The position numbers and the translations under genes were made by a program. Shown piece after piece: positions 9,349 to 19,084 of a stretch of 19,084 nucleotides of DNA (its first letter is position 1; the number at the start of each line of letters is the position of its first letter). This stretch comes from Cristatella mucedo (lineage: Eukaryota; Bryozoa; Phylactolaemata; Cristatellidae), in the NCBI GenBank assembly GCA_009760855.2, contig WPIO01000613.1:1-19084 (forward strand). Reading direction: 5' to 3'. The notes beneath the pieces were generated by a model. The model was not told the DNA's origin and ran no database searches. It worked only from the letters and a program-made list of their open reading frames with translations.

Positions 9349-12300
9349 GCTTGCTGGCAGCAGAGTGCTGCACCTTGTTTAAAGCATTTCGCACGTAAAT
9401 AACACGTTTCGCACCAGTTCGCAGCAGATCGCGGAATATGTAGAAACTTCAAATCTGCATGTCGGAGCGTGTGCTTGCTGGCAGCAGAGTGCTGCACCTT
9501 GTTTAAAGCATTTCGCACGTAAATAACACGTTTCGCTACAGTTTGCAGCAGATCGCGGAATATGTAGAAACTTCAAATCTGCATGTCGGAGCGTGTGCTT
9601 GCTGGCAGCAGAGTGCTGCACCTTGTTTAAAGCATTTCGCACGTAAATACCACGTTTCGCACAAGTTTCCAGCAGATCGCGGAATATGTAGAAACTTCAA
9701 ATCTGCATGTCGGAGCGTGTTCTGGCTGGCAGCAGAGTGCTGCACCTTGTTTAAAGCATTTCGCACGTAAATAACACGTTTCGCACGAGTTCGCAGCAGA
9801 TCGCGGAATATGTAGAAACTTCAAATCTGCATGTCGGAGCGTGTGCTTGCTGGCAGCAGAGTGCTGCACCTTGTTTAAAGCATTTCGCACGTAAATAACA
9901 CGTTTCGCACCAGTTCGCAGCAGATCGCGGAATATGTAGAAACTTCAAATCTGCATGTCGGAGCGTGTGCGCTTGCTGGCAGCAGAGTGCTGCACCTTGT
10001 TTAAAGCATTTCGCACGTAAATAACACGTTTCGCACCAGTTCGCAGCAGATCGCGGAATATGTAGAAACTTCAAATCTGCATGTCGGAGCGTGTGCTTGC
10101 TGGCAGCAGAGTGCTGCACCTTGTTTAAAGCATTTCGCACGTAAATAACACGTTTCGCACCAGTTCGCAGCAGATCGCGGAATCTGTAGAAACTTCAAAT
10201 CTGCATGTCGGAGCGTGTGCTTGCTGGCAGCAGAGTGCTGCACCTTGTTTAAAGCATTTCGCACGTAAATAACACGTTTCGCACCAGTTTCGCAGCAGAT
10301 CGCGGAATATGTAGAAACTTCAAATCTGCATGTCGGAGCGTGAGCTTGCTGGCAGCAGAGTGCTGCACCTTGTTTAAAGCATTTCGCACGTAAATAACAC
10401 GTTTCGCACGAGTTCGCGGCAGATCGCGGAATATGTAGAAACTTCAAATCTGCAATGTCGGAGCGTGTGCTGGCTGGCAGCAGAGTGCTGCCCCTTGTTT
10501 AAAGCATTTCGCACGTAAATAACACGTTTCGCACGAGTTCGCAGCAGATCGCGGAATATGTAGAAACTTCAAATCTGCATGTCGGAGCGTGAGCTTGCTG
10601 GCAGCAGAGTGCTGCACCTTGTTTAAAGCATTTCGCACGTAAATAACACGTTTCGCACGAGTTCGCAGCAGATCGCGGAATATGTAGAAACTTCAAATCT
10701 GCATGTCGGAGCGTGTGCTTGCTGGCAGCAGAGTGCTGCACCTTGTTTAAAGCATTTCGCACGTAAATAACACGTTTCGCACCAGTTCGCAGCAGATCGC
10801 GGAATATGTAGAAACTTCAAATCTGCATGTCGGAGCGTGTGCTTGCTGGCAGCAGAGTGCTGCACCTTGTTTAAAGCATTTCGCACGTAAATAACACGTT
10901 TCGCTACAGTTTGCAGCAGATCGCGGAATATGTAGAAACTTCAAATCTGCATGTCGGAGCGTGAGCTTGCTGGCAGCAGAGTGCTGCACCTTGTTTAAAG
11001 CATTTCGCACGTAAATAACACGTTTCGCACCAGTTCGCAGCAGATCGCGGAATATGTAGAAACTTCAAATCTGCATGTCGGAGCGTGAGCTTGCTGGCAG
11101 CAGAGTGCTGCACCTTGTTTAAAGCATTTCGCACGTAAATAACACGTTTCGCACCAGTTTGCAGCAGATCGCGGAATATGTAGAAACTTCAAATCTGCAT
11201 GTCGGAGCGTGTGCTTGCTGCAGCAGAGTGCTGCACCTTGTTTAAAGCATTTCGCACGTAAATAACACGTTTCGCACCAGTTCGCAGCAGATCGCGGAAT
11301 ATGTAGAAACTTCAAATCTGCATGTCGGAGCGTGTGCTTGCTGGCAGCAGAGTGCTGCTCCTTGTTTAAAGCATTTTGCACGTAAATAACACGTTTCGCA
11401 CCAAATCGCAGCATATCGCGGAATATGTAGAAACTTCAAATCTGCATGTCGGAGCGTGTGCTTGCTGGCAGCAGAGTGCTGCACCTTGTTTAAAGCATTT
11501 CGCACGTAAATAACACGTTTCGCACCAGTTCGCAGCAGATCGCGGAATATGTAGAAACTTCAAATCTGCATGTCGGAGCGTGTGCTGGCTTGCAGCAGAG
11601 TGCTGCACCTTGTTTAAAGCATTTCGCACGTAAATAACACGTTTCGCACCAGTTCGCAGCAGATCGCGGAATATGTAGAAACTTCAAATCTGCATGTCGG
11701 AGCGTGAGCTTGCTGGCAGCAGAGTGCTGCACCTTGTTTAAAGCATTTCGCACGTAAATAACACGTTTCGCACCAGTTTGCAGCAGATCGCGGAATATGT
11801 AGAAACTTCAAATCTGCATGTCGGAGCGTGAGCTTGCTGGCAGCAGAGTGCTGCACCTTGTTTAAAGCATTTCGCACGTAAATAACACGTTTCGCACGAG
11901 TTCGCAGCAGATCGCGGAATATGTAGAAACTTCAAATCTGCATGTCGGAGCGTGAGCTTGCTTGCAGCAGAGTGCTGCACCTTGTTTAAAGCATTTCGCA
12001 CGTAAATAACACGTTTCGCACCAGTTTGCAGCAGATCGCGGAATATGTAGAAACTTCAAATCTGCATGTCGGAGCGTGAGCTTGCTGGCAGCAGAGTGCT
12101 GCACCTTGTTTAAAGCATTTCGCACGTAAATAACACGTTTCGCACCAGTTCGCAGCAGATCGCGGAATATGTAGAAACTTCAAATCTGCATGTCGGAGCG
12201 TGTGCTGCTGGCAGCAGAGTGCTGCACCTTGTTTAAAGCATTTCGCACGTAAATAACACGTTTCGCACCAGTTCGCAGCAGATCGCGGAATATGTAGAAA

Positions 12301-12822
12301 CTTCAAATCTGCATGTCGGAGCGTGAGCTTGCTGGCAGCAGAGTGCTGCACCTTGTTTAAAGCATTTCGCACGTAAATAACACGTTTCGCACCAGTTCGC
12401 AGCAGATCGCGGAATATGTAGAAACTTCAAATCTGCATGTCGGAGCGTGTGCTTGCTGGCAGCAGAGTGCTGCACCTTGTTTAAAGCATTTCGCACGTAA
12501 ATAACACGTTTCGCACCAGTTCGCAGCAGATCGCGGAATATGTAGAAACTTCAAATCTGCATGTCGGAGCGTGAGCTTGCTGGCAGCAGAGTGCTGCACC
12601 TTGTTTAAAGCATTTCGCACGTAAATAACACGTTTCGCACCAGTTCGCAGCAGATCGCGGAATATGTAGAAACTTCAAATCTGCATGTCGGAGCGTGAGC
12701 TTGCTGGCAGCAGAGTGCTGCACCTTGTTTAAAGCATTTCGCACGTAAATAACACGTTTCGCACCGATTCGCAGCAGATCGCGGAATATGTAGAAACTTC
12801 AAATCTGCATGTCGGAGCGTGA
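9349..12822. repeat. Near-consensus domain, units 77-104
   Basis: These 28 units are almost uniform. Variation is mostly limited to GTGAGC versus GTGTGC at the unit start and CCAG, CGAG or TTTGC before the core. None carries the CTGTAGAAAGTT variant and none lacks the C in GCACCTTG. Exceptions are units 78 and 89 (CTACAG), 79 (AATACCACG, ACAAGTTTCC), 80 (GTGTTCTGG), 85 (GCGGCAG, TGCAATGTC), 93 (the triple variant) and 95 (GGCTTGCAG). Uniformity of this kind usually marks recent local amplification or conversion; that reading is inference. Confidence 0.7.
11336..11459. repeat. Unit 93, twin of unit 36
   Basis: It carries the same three uncommon changes as unit 36: CTGCTCCTTG, GCATTTTGCAC and CACCAAATCGCAG. 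It also has GCATATCGCGG in place of GCAGATCGCGG. It sits inside the near-consensus domain with ordinary units on both sides, so it looks like a single transferred unit rather than part of a longer block. Confidence 0.7.
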
Positions 12823-12946
12823 GCTTGCTGGCAGCAGAGTGCTGCACCTTGTTTAAAGCATTTCGCACGTAAATAACACGTTTCGCACGACTTCGCGGCA
12901 GATCGCGGAATCTGTAGAAAGTTTAAATCTGCATGTCGAAGCGTGT

Positions 12947-13934
12947 GCTGGCTTGCAGCAGAGTGCTGCACCTTGTTTAAAGCATTTCGCACGTAAATAA
13001 CACGTTTCGCACGAGTTCGCGGCAGATTGCGGAATATGTAGAAACTTCAAATCTGCATGTAGGAGCGTGCGCTTGCTGGCAGCAGTGTGCTGCACTTGTT
13101 TAAAGCATTTCGCACGTAAATAACACGTTTCGCACGAGTTTGCAGCAGATCGCGGAATCTGTAGAAAGTTCAAATCTGCATGTCGAAGCGTGTGCTGGCT
13201 TGCAGCAGAGTGCTGCACCTTGTTTAAAGCATTTCGCACGTAAATAACACGTTTCGCACCAATTCGCAGCAGATCGCGGAATATGTAGAAACTTCAAATC
13301 TGCGTGTCGGAGCGTGCCCTGGCTGCAGCAGAGTGCTGCACCTTGTTTAAAGCATTTCGCACGTAAATAACACGTTTCGCTCCAGTTTGCAGCAGATCGC
13401 GGAATATGTAGAAACTTCAAATCTGCATGTCGAAGCGTAAGCTTGCTGGCAGCAGAGTGCTGCACCTTGTTTAAAGCATTTCGCACGTAAATAACACGTT
13501 TCGCACGAACTCGCGGCAGATCGCAAAATATGCAGAAACTTCAAATCTGCATGCATGAGCGTGCGCTTGCTGGCAGCAGAGTGCTGCACTTGTTTAAAGC
13601 ATTTCGCACGTAAATAACACGTTTCGCACGAGTTCGCAGCAGATCGCGGAATCTGTAGAAAGTTCAAATCTGCATGTCGGAGCGTGTGCTGGCTTGCAGC
13701 AGAGTGCTGCACCTTGTTTAAAGCATTTCGCACGTAAATAACACGTTTCGCACCAATTCGCAGCAGATCGCGGAATATGTAGAAACTTCAAATCTGCATG
13801 TCGTAGCGTGAGCTTGCTGGCAGCAGAGTGCTGCACTTGTTTAAAGCATTTCGCACGTAAATAACACGTTTCGCACGAGTTCGCAGCAGATCGCGGAATC
13901 TGTAAAAAGTTCAAATCTGCATATCGGAGCGTGT
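12947..13934. repeat. Variant island B, units 106-113
   Basis: Eight units carry, in the same order, the rare markers listed for island A at 4594-5832, about 8.1-8.4 kb apart. Units 109-112 also match units 7-10 (CGCTCCAG, CACGAAC, GCACTTG, GGCTTGCAG). Unit 110 is the most altered: CGAACTCGCGGCAG, ATCGCAAAATATGCAG, and CATGCATGAGCG where other units have CATGTCGGAGCG. Unit 105, just before the block (12823-12946), has CGACTTCGCGGCAG and AGAAAGTTTA. Confidence 0.75.
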
Positions 13935-15298
13935 GCTGGCTTGCAGCAGAGTGCTTCACCTTGTTTAAAGCATTTCGCACGTAAATAACACGTTTCGCAC
14001 CAGTTCGCAGCAGATCGCGGAATCTGTAGAAAGTTCAAATCTGCATGTCGGAGCGTGTGCTGGCTTGCAGCAGAGTGCTGCACCTTGTTTAAAGCATTTC
14101 GCACGTAAATAACACGTTTCGCACCAGTTCGCAGCAGATCGCGGAATATGTAGAAACTTCAAATCTGCATGTCGGAGCGTGTGCTTGCTGGCAGCAGAGT
14201 GCTGCACCTTGTTTAAAGCATTTCGCACGTAAATAACACGTTTCGCACGAGTTCGCAGCAGATCGCGGAATATGTAGAAACTTCAAATCTGCATGTCGGA
14301 GCGTGAGCTTGCTGGCAGCAGAGTGCTGCACCTTGTTTAAAGCATTTCGCACGTAAATAACACGTTTCGCACCAGTTTGCAGCAGATCGCGGAATATGTA
14401 GAAACTTCAAATCTGCATGTCGGAGCGTGAGCTTGCTGGCAGCAGAGTGCTGCACCTTGTTTAAAGCATTTCGCACGTAAATAACACGTTTTGCACCAGT
14501 TCGCAGCAGATCGCGGAATATGTAGAAACTTCAAACCTGCATGTCGGCGCGTGTGCTTGCTGGCAGCAGAGTGCTGCACCTTGTTTAAAGCATTTCGCAC
14601 GTAAATAACACGTTTCGCACGAGTTCGCAGCAGATCGCGGAATATGTAGAAACTTCAAATCTGCATGTCGGAGCGTGAGCTTGCTGGCAGCAGAGTGCTG
14701 CACCTTGTTTAAAGCATTTCGCACGTAAATAACACGTTTCGCACGAGTTCGCAGCAGATCGCGGAATATGTAGAAACTTCAAATCTGCATGTCGGAGCGT
14801 GAGCTTGCTGGCAGCAGAGTGCTGCACCTTGTTTAAAGCATTTCGCACGTAAATAACACGTTTCGCACGAGTTTGCAGCAGATCGCGGAATATGTAGAAA
14901 CTTCAAATCTGCATTTCGGAGCGTGTGCTGGCTGGCAGCAGAGTGCTGCACCTTGTTTAAAGCATTTCGCACGTAAATAACACGTTTCGCACGACTTCGC
15001 AGCAGATCTCGGAATATCTAGAAACTTCAAATCTGCATGTCGGAGCGTGTGCTGGCTGGCAGCAGAGTGCTGCACCTTGAATAAAGCATTTCGCACGTAA
15101 ATAACACGTTTTGCACTAGTTTGCAGCAGATCGCGGAATATGTAGAAACTTCAAATCTGCATGTCGGAGCGTGAGCTTGCTGGCAGCAGAGTGCTGCACC
15201 TTGTTTAAAGCATTTCGCACGTAAATAACACGTTTCGCACGAGTTCGCAGCAGATCGCGGAATATGTAAAAACTTCAAATCTGCATGTCGGAGCGTGT

Positions 15299-15794
15299 GC
15301 TGGCTGGCAGCAGAGTGCTGCACCTTGTTTAAAGCATTTCGCACGTAAATAACACGTTTCGCACCAGTTCGCAGCAGATCGCGGAATCTGTAGAAAGTTC
15401 AAATCTGCATGTCGGAGCGTGTGCTGGCTTGCAGCAGAGTGCTGCACCTTGTTTAAAGCATTTCGCACGTAAATAACACGTTTCGCACCAGTTCGCAGCA
15501 GATCGCGGAATATGTAGAAACTTCAAATCTGCATGTCGGAGCGTGAGCTGGCTGGCAGCAGAGTGCTGCACTTGTTTAAAGCATTTCGCACGTAAATAAC
15601 ACGTTTCGCACGAGTTCGCAGCAGATCGCGGAATCTGTAGAAAGTTCAAATCTGCATGTCGAGAGCGTGTGCTGGCTTGCAGCAGAGTGCTGCACCTTGT
15701 TTAAAGCATTTCGCACGTAAATAACACGTTTCGCACTAGTTTGCAGCAGATCGCGGAATATGTAGAAACTTCAAATCTGCATGTCGGAGCGTGC
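15299..15794. repeat. Variant cluster, units 125-128
   Basis: Units 125 and 127 carry CTGTAGAAAGTT and each is followed by a unit beginning GTGTGCTGGCTTGCAG (126, 128). Unit 127 also lacks the C (GCACTTG) and ends GTCGAGAGCG, a 2-bp insertion. Unit 128 has CACTAGTTTGC. The cluster looks like a small, degraded relative of islands A and B. Confidence 0.65.
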
Positions 15795-17032
15795 GCTTGC
15801 TGGCAGCAGAGTGCTGCACCTTGTTTAAAGCATTTCGCACGTAAATAACACGTTTCGCACCAGTTTGCAGCAGATCGCGGAATATGTAGAAACTTCAAAT
15901 CTGCATGTCGGAGCGTGTGCTTGCTGGCAGCAGAGTGCTGCACCTTGTTTAAAGCATTTCGCACGTAAATAACACGTTTCGCACCAGTTCGCAGCAGATC
16001 GCGGAATATGTAGAAACTTCAAATCTGCATGTCGGAGCGTGTGCTGGCTGGCAGCAGAGTGCTGCACCTTGTTTAAAGCATTTCGCACGTAAATAACACG
16101 TTTCGCACCAGTTTGCAGCAGATCGCGGAATATGTAGAAACTTCAAATCTGCATGTCGGAGCGTGTGCTGGCTGCAGCAGAGTGCTGCACCTTGTTTAAA
16201 GCATTTCGCACGTAAATAACACGTTCGCACGAGTTCGCAGCAGATCGCGGAATATGTAGAAACTTCAAATCTGCATGTCGGAGCGTGTGCTTGCTGGCAG
16301 CAGAGTGCTGCACCTTGTTTAAAGCATTTCGCACGTAAATAACACGTTTCGCACGAGTTCGCAGCAGATCGCGGAATATGTAGAAACTTCAAATCTGCAT
16401 GTCGGAGCGTGAGCTTGCTGGCAGCAGAGTGCTGCACCTTGTTTAAAGCATTTCGCACGTAAATAACACGTTTCGCACCAGTTTGCAGCAGATCGCGGAA
16501 TATGTAGAAACTTCAAATCTGCATGTCGGAGCGTGTGCTTGCTGGCAGCAGAGTGCTGCACCTTGTTTAAAGCATTTCGCACGTAAATAACACGTTTCGC
16601 ACCAGTTCGCAGCAGATCGCGGAATATGTAGAAACTTCAAATCTGCATGTCGGAGCGTGAGCTTGCTGGCAGCAGAGTGCTGCACCTTGTTTAAAGCATT
16701 TCGCACGTAAATAACACGTTTCGCACCAGTTTGCAGCAGATCGCGGAATATGTAGAAACTTCAAATCTGCATGTCGGAGCGTGAGCTTGCTGGCAGCAGA
16801 GTGCTGCACCTTGTTTAAAGCATTTCGCACGTAAATAACACGTTTCGCACCAATTCGCAGCAGATCGCGGAATATGTAGAAACTTCAAATCTGCATGTCG
16901 GAGCGTGAGCTTGCTGGCAGCAGAGTGCTGCACCTTGTTTAAAGCATTTCGCACGTAAATAACACGTTTCGCACCAGTTCGCAGCAGATCGCGGAATATG
17001 TAGAAACTTCAAATCTGCATGTCGGAGCGTGT

Positions 17033-17156
17033 GCTTGCTGGCAGCAGAGTGCTGCACCTTGTTTAACGCATTTCGCACGTAAATAACACGTTTCGCTACA
17101 GTTTGCAGCAGATCGCGGAATATGTAGAAACTTCAAATCTGCATGTCGGAGCGTGA
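17033..17156. repeat. Unit 139, twin of unit 24
   Basis: It carries both AACGCAT and CTACAGTTTGC, a pair seen elsewhere only in unit 24. The next units have CCAAGTTCGC (140), then GCGGCAG with ATATCTAG (141), then CACCATG (142). That last pair of markers resembles variants seen near the left end (ATATCTAG in unit 5, CACCATG in unit 13). Confidence 0.65.
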
Positions 17157-17653
17157 GCTTGCTGGCAGCAGAGTGCTGCACCTTGTTTAAAGCATTTCGC
17201 ACGTAAATAACACGTTTCGCACCAAGTTCGCAGCAGATCGCGGAATATGTAGAAACTTCAAATCTGCATGTCGGAGCGTGAGCTTGCTGGCAGCAGAGTG
17301 CTGCACCTTGTTTAAAGCATTTCGCACGTAAATAACACGTTTCGCACGAGTTCGCGGCAGATCGCGGAATATCTAGAAACTTCAAATCTGCATGTCGGAG
17401 CGTGTGCTGGCTGGCAGCAGAGTGCTGCACCATGTTTAAAGCATTTCGCACGTAAATAACACGTTTCGTACGAGTTCGCAGCAGATCGCGGAATATGTAG
17501 AAACTTCAAATCTGCATGTCGGAGCGTGAGCTTGCTGGCAGCAGAGTGCTGCACCTTGTTTAAAGCATTTCGCACGTAAATAACACGTTTCGCACGAGTT
17601 TGCAGCAGATCGCGGAATATGTAGAAACTTCAAATCTGCATGTCGGAGCGTGT

Positions 17654-17901
17654 GCTTGCTTGCAGCAGAGTGCTGCACCTTGTTTAAAGCATTTCGCACG
17701 TAAATAACACGTTTCGCACCAGTTCGCAGCAGATCGCGGAATATGTAGAAACTTCAAATCTGCGTGTCGGAGCGTGCCCTGGCTGGCAGCAGAGTGCTGC
17801 ACCTTGTTTAAAGCATTTCGCACGTAAATAACACGTTTCGCACCAGTTTGCAGCAGATCGCGGAATATGTAGAAACTTCAAATCTGCATGTCGGAGCGTG
17901 A
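17654..17901. repeat. Units 144-145, CTGCGTG / CCCTGG pair
   Basis: Unit 144 ends with CTGCGTGTCGG and unit 145 starts GTGCCCTGGCTGG with CCAGTTTGC. The same adjacent pair occurs at units 41-42 and 108-109. It therefore marks a fourth place where part of the island A/B succession is present, here without the later GTAAGC and GCACTTG units. Confidence 0.65.
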
Positions 17902-19018
17902 GCTTGCTGGCAGCAGAGTGCTGCACCTTGTTTAAAGCATTTCGCACGTAAATAACACGTTTCGCACCAGTTTGCAGCAGATCGCGGAATATGTAGAAAC
18001 TTCAAATCTGCATGTCGGAGCGTGTGCTTGCTGGCAGCAGAGTGCTGCACCTTGTTTAAAGCATTTCGCACGTAAATAACACGTTTCGCACCAGTTCGCA
18101 GCAGATCGCGGAATATGTAGAAACTTCAAATCTGCATGTCGGAGCGTGTGCTTGCTGGCAGCAGAGTGCTGCACCTTGTTTAAAGCATTTCGCACGTAAA
18201 TAACACGTTTCGCACCAGTTCGCAGCAGATCGCGGAATATGTAGAAACTTCAAATCTGCATGTCGGAGCGTGTGCTGGCTTGCAGCAGAGTGCTGCACCT
18301 TGTTTAAAGCATTTCGCACGTAAATAACACGTTTCGCACTAGTTCCCAGCAGATCGCGGAATATGTAGAAACTTCAAATCTGCATGTCGGAGCGTGAGCT
18401 GGCTGGCAGCAGAGTGCTGCACCTTGTTTAAAGCATTTCGCACGTAAATAACACGTTTCGCACGAGTTCGCAGCAGATCGCGGAATATGTAGAAACTTCA
18501 AATCTGCATGTCGGAGCGTGTGCTTGCTGGCAGCAGAGTGCTGCACCTTGTTTAAAGCATTTCGCACGTAAATAACACGTTTCGCACCAGTTCGCAGCAG
18601 ATCGCGGAATATGTAGAAACTTCAAATCTGCATGTCGGAGCGTGTGCTTGCTGGCAGCAGAGTGCTGCACCTTGTTTAAAGCATTTCGCACGTAAATAAC
18701 ACGTTTCGCACCAGTTTGCAGCAGATCGCGGAATATGTAGAAACTTCAAATCTGCATGTCGGAGCGTGTGCTGGCTTGCAGCAGAGTGCTGCACCTTGTT
18801 TAAAGCATTTCGCACGTAAATAACACGTTTCGCACCAGTTCGCAGCAGATCGCGGAATATGTAGAAACTTCAAATCTGCATGTCGGAGCGTGTGCTTGCT
18901 GGCAGCAGAGTGCTGCACCTTGTTTAAAGCATTTCGCACGTAAATAAAACGTTTTGCACCAGTTTCGCAGCAGATCGCGGAATATGTAGAAACTTCAAAT
19001 CTGCATGTCGGAGCGTGA

Positions 19019-19084
19019 GCTTGCTGGCAGCAGAGTGCTGCACCTTGTTTAAAGCATTTCGCACGTAAATAACACGTTTCGCAC
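19019..19084. repeat. Partial unit 155 at the right window edge
   Basis: The window stops 66 bp into a consensus unit, just after the second TTTCGCAC. The break is the window edge, not an array boundary; nothing here suggests that the array ends. Confidence 0.9.

Larger units (their letters stand above)
1..19084. repeat. 124-bp satellite array, about 154 tandem units
   Basis: Every part of the window is a copy of one 124-bp unit in the same orientation. Following the anchor TTTCGCAC from 46 to 19064 gives 154 periods over 19,018 bp, a mean of 123.5. Most steps are exactly 124; the rest are mainly 123, 125 or 126, apart from four deletion units and a few longer ones. The consensus composition is 32 A, 32 T, 31 G and 29 C with 9 CpG. 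There are no unique spacers, no inverted units and no inserted foreign DNA. Both window edges lie inside the array. This is the classic organisation of eukaryotic satellite DNA (known class), but I do not recognise the family. Chromosomal location (centromeric, pericentromeric or subtelomeric) and host are inference only. No gene, promoter or terminator could be supported anywhere in it. Confidence 0.97.

Noticed and set aside
4594-13934. A regular higher-order repeat of fixed period throughout the window
   Set aside because: Shared blocks occur at offsets of 36, about 67 and 102 units and do not tile the window. The structure is mosaic, not a regular higher-order array like human alpha satellite.
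1-19084. CRISPR array
   Set aside because: The 124-bp unit repeats with no unique spacers between copies, and no cas genes are present. The unit is also far longer than a CRISPR repeat.
1-19084. Telomeric repeats or rDNA spacer
   Set aside because: The unit is not a short G-rich telomere repeat, and no rRNA gene sequence borders or interrupts the array.
1-19084. Transposon or integrated element inside the array
   Set aside because: No interruption, target-site duplication, terminal inverted repeat or transposase-like frame was seen; all length changes are small indels within units.

Overview
The whole 19,084-base window is one uninterrupted head-to-tail tandem repeat. The unit is 124 bp. 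Walking the anchor TTTCGCAC from unit to unit by eye gives 154 complete monomers plus a 66-bp partial one at the right end. Units are numbered 1-155 below, phased on GCTTGCTGG as the unit start. No flanking unique DNA is visible at either edge, so the true array is longer than the window. I see no protein-coding gene, RNA gene, mobile element or CRISPR locus.

The copy number, the non-coding monomer, the variation by small substitutions and indels, and the patchy sharing of variants all point to eukaryotic satellite DNA, for example centromeric, pericentromeric or subtelomeric heterochromatin. I do not recognise the family and cannot name the organism. The consensus unit has 60 G+C of 124 (48%) and 9 CpG sites, against about 7 expected from its composition. 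This lack of CpG loss argues against a heavily methylated vertebrate-type genome, but it does not identify the host.

Layout: units 1-19 (to about 2.4 kb) are variant-rich. Units 20-37 are mixed and include one strongly diverged unit (2618-2746) and one unit with a 12-bp deletion. Units 38-47 (4594-5832) form a variant island. Units 48-76 contain three units with independent 31-37-bp deletions of the same AT-rich module, plus a cluster of small indels at 5958-6307. Units 77-104 (9349-12822) are close to consensus. Units 105-115 (12823 to about 14.2 kb) form a second variant island that is partly collinear with the first. Units 116-155 are mostly consensus, with a small variant cluster at 15299-15794 and scattered variants elsewhere.

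The most informative structure lies in the pattern of linked variants. Rare variants recur in the same order in distant places (units 1-3 and 37-39; 38-47 and 106-113; 7-10 and 109-112). This indicates block-wise duplication or unequal exchange inside the array. Within the monomer there are three TTCGCA boxes spaced 20 and 10 bp, a strong 6-bp hairpin with a competing alternative pairing, and a motif that loosely resembles a CENP-B box. The short open reading frames on the minus strand are a by-product of the repeat: 124 is 3x41+1, so translation changes frame every unit and stops after about two units.
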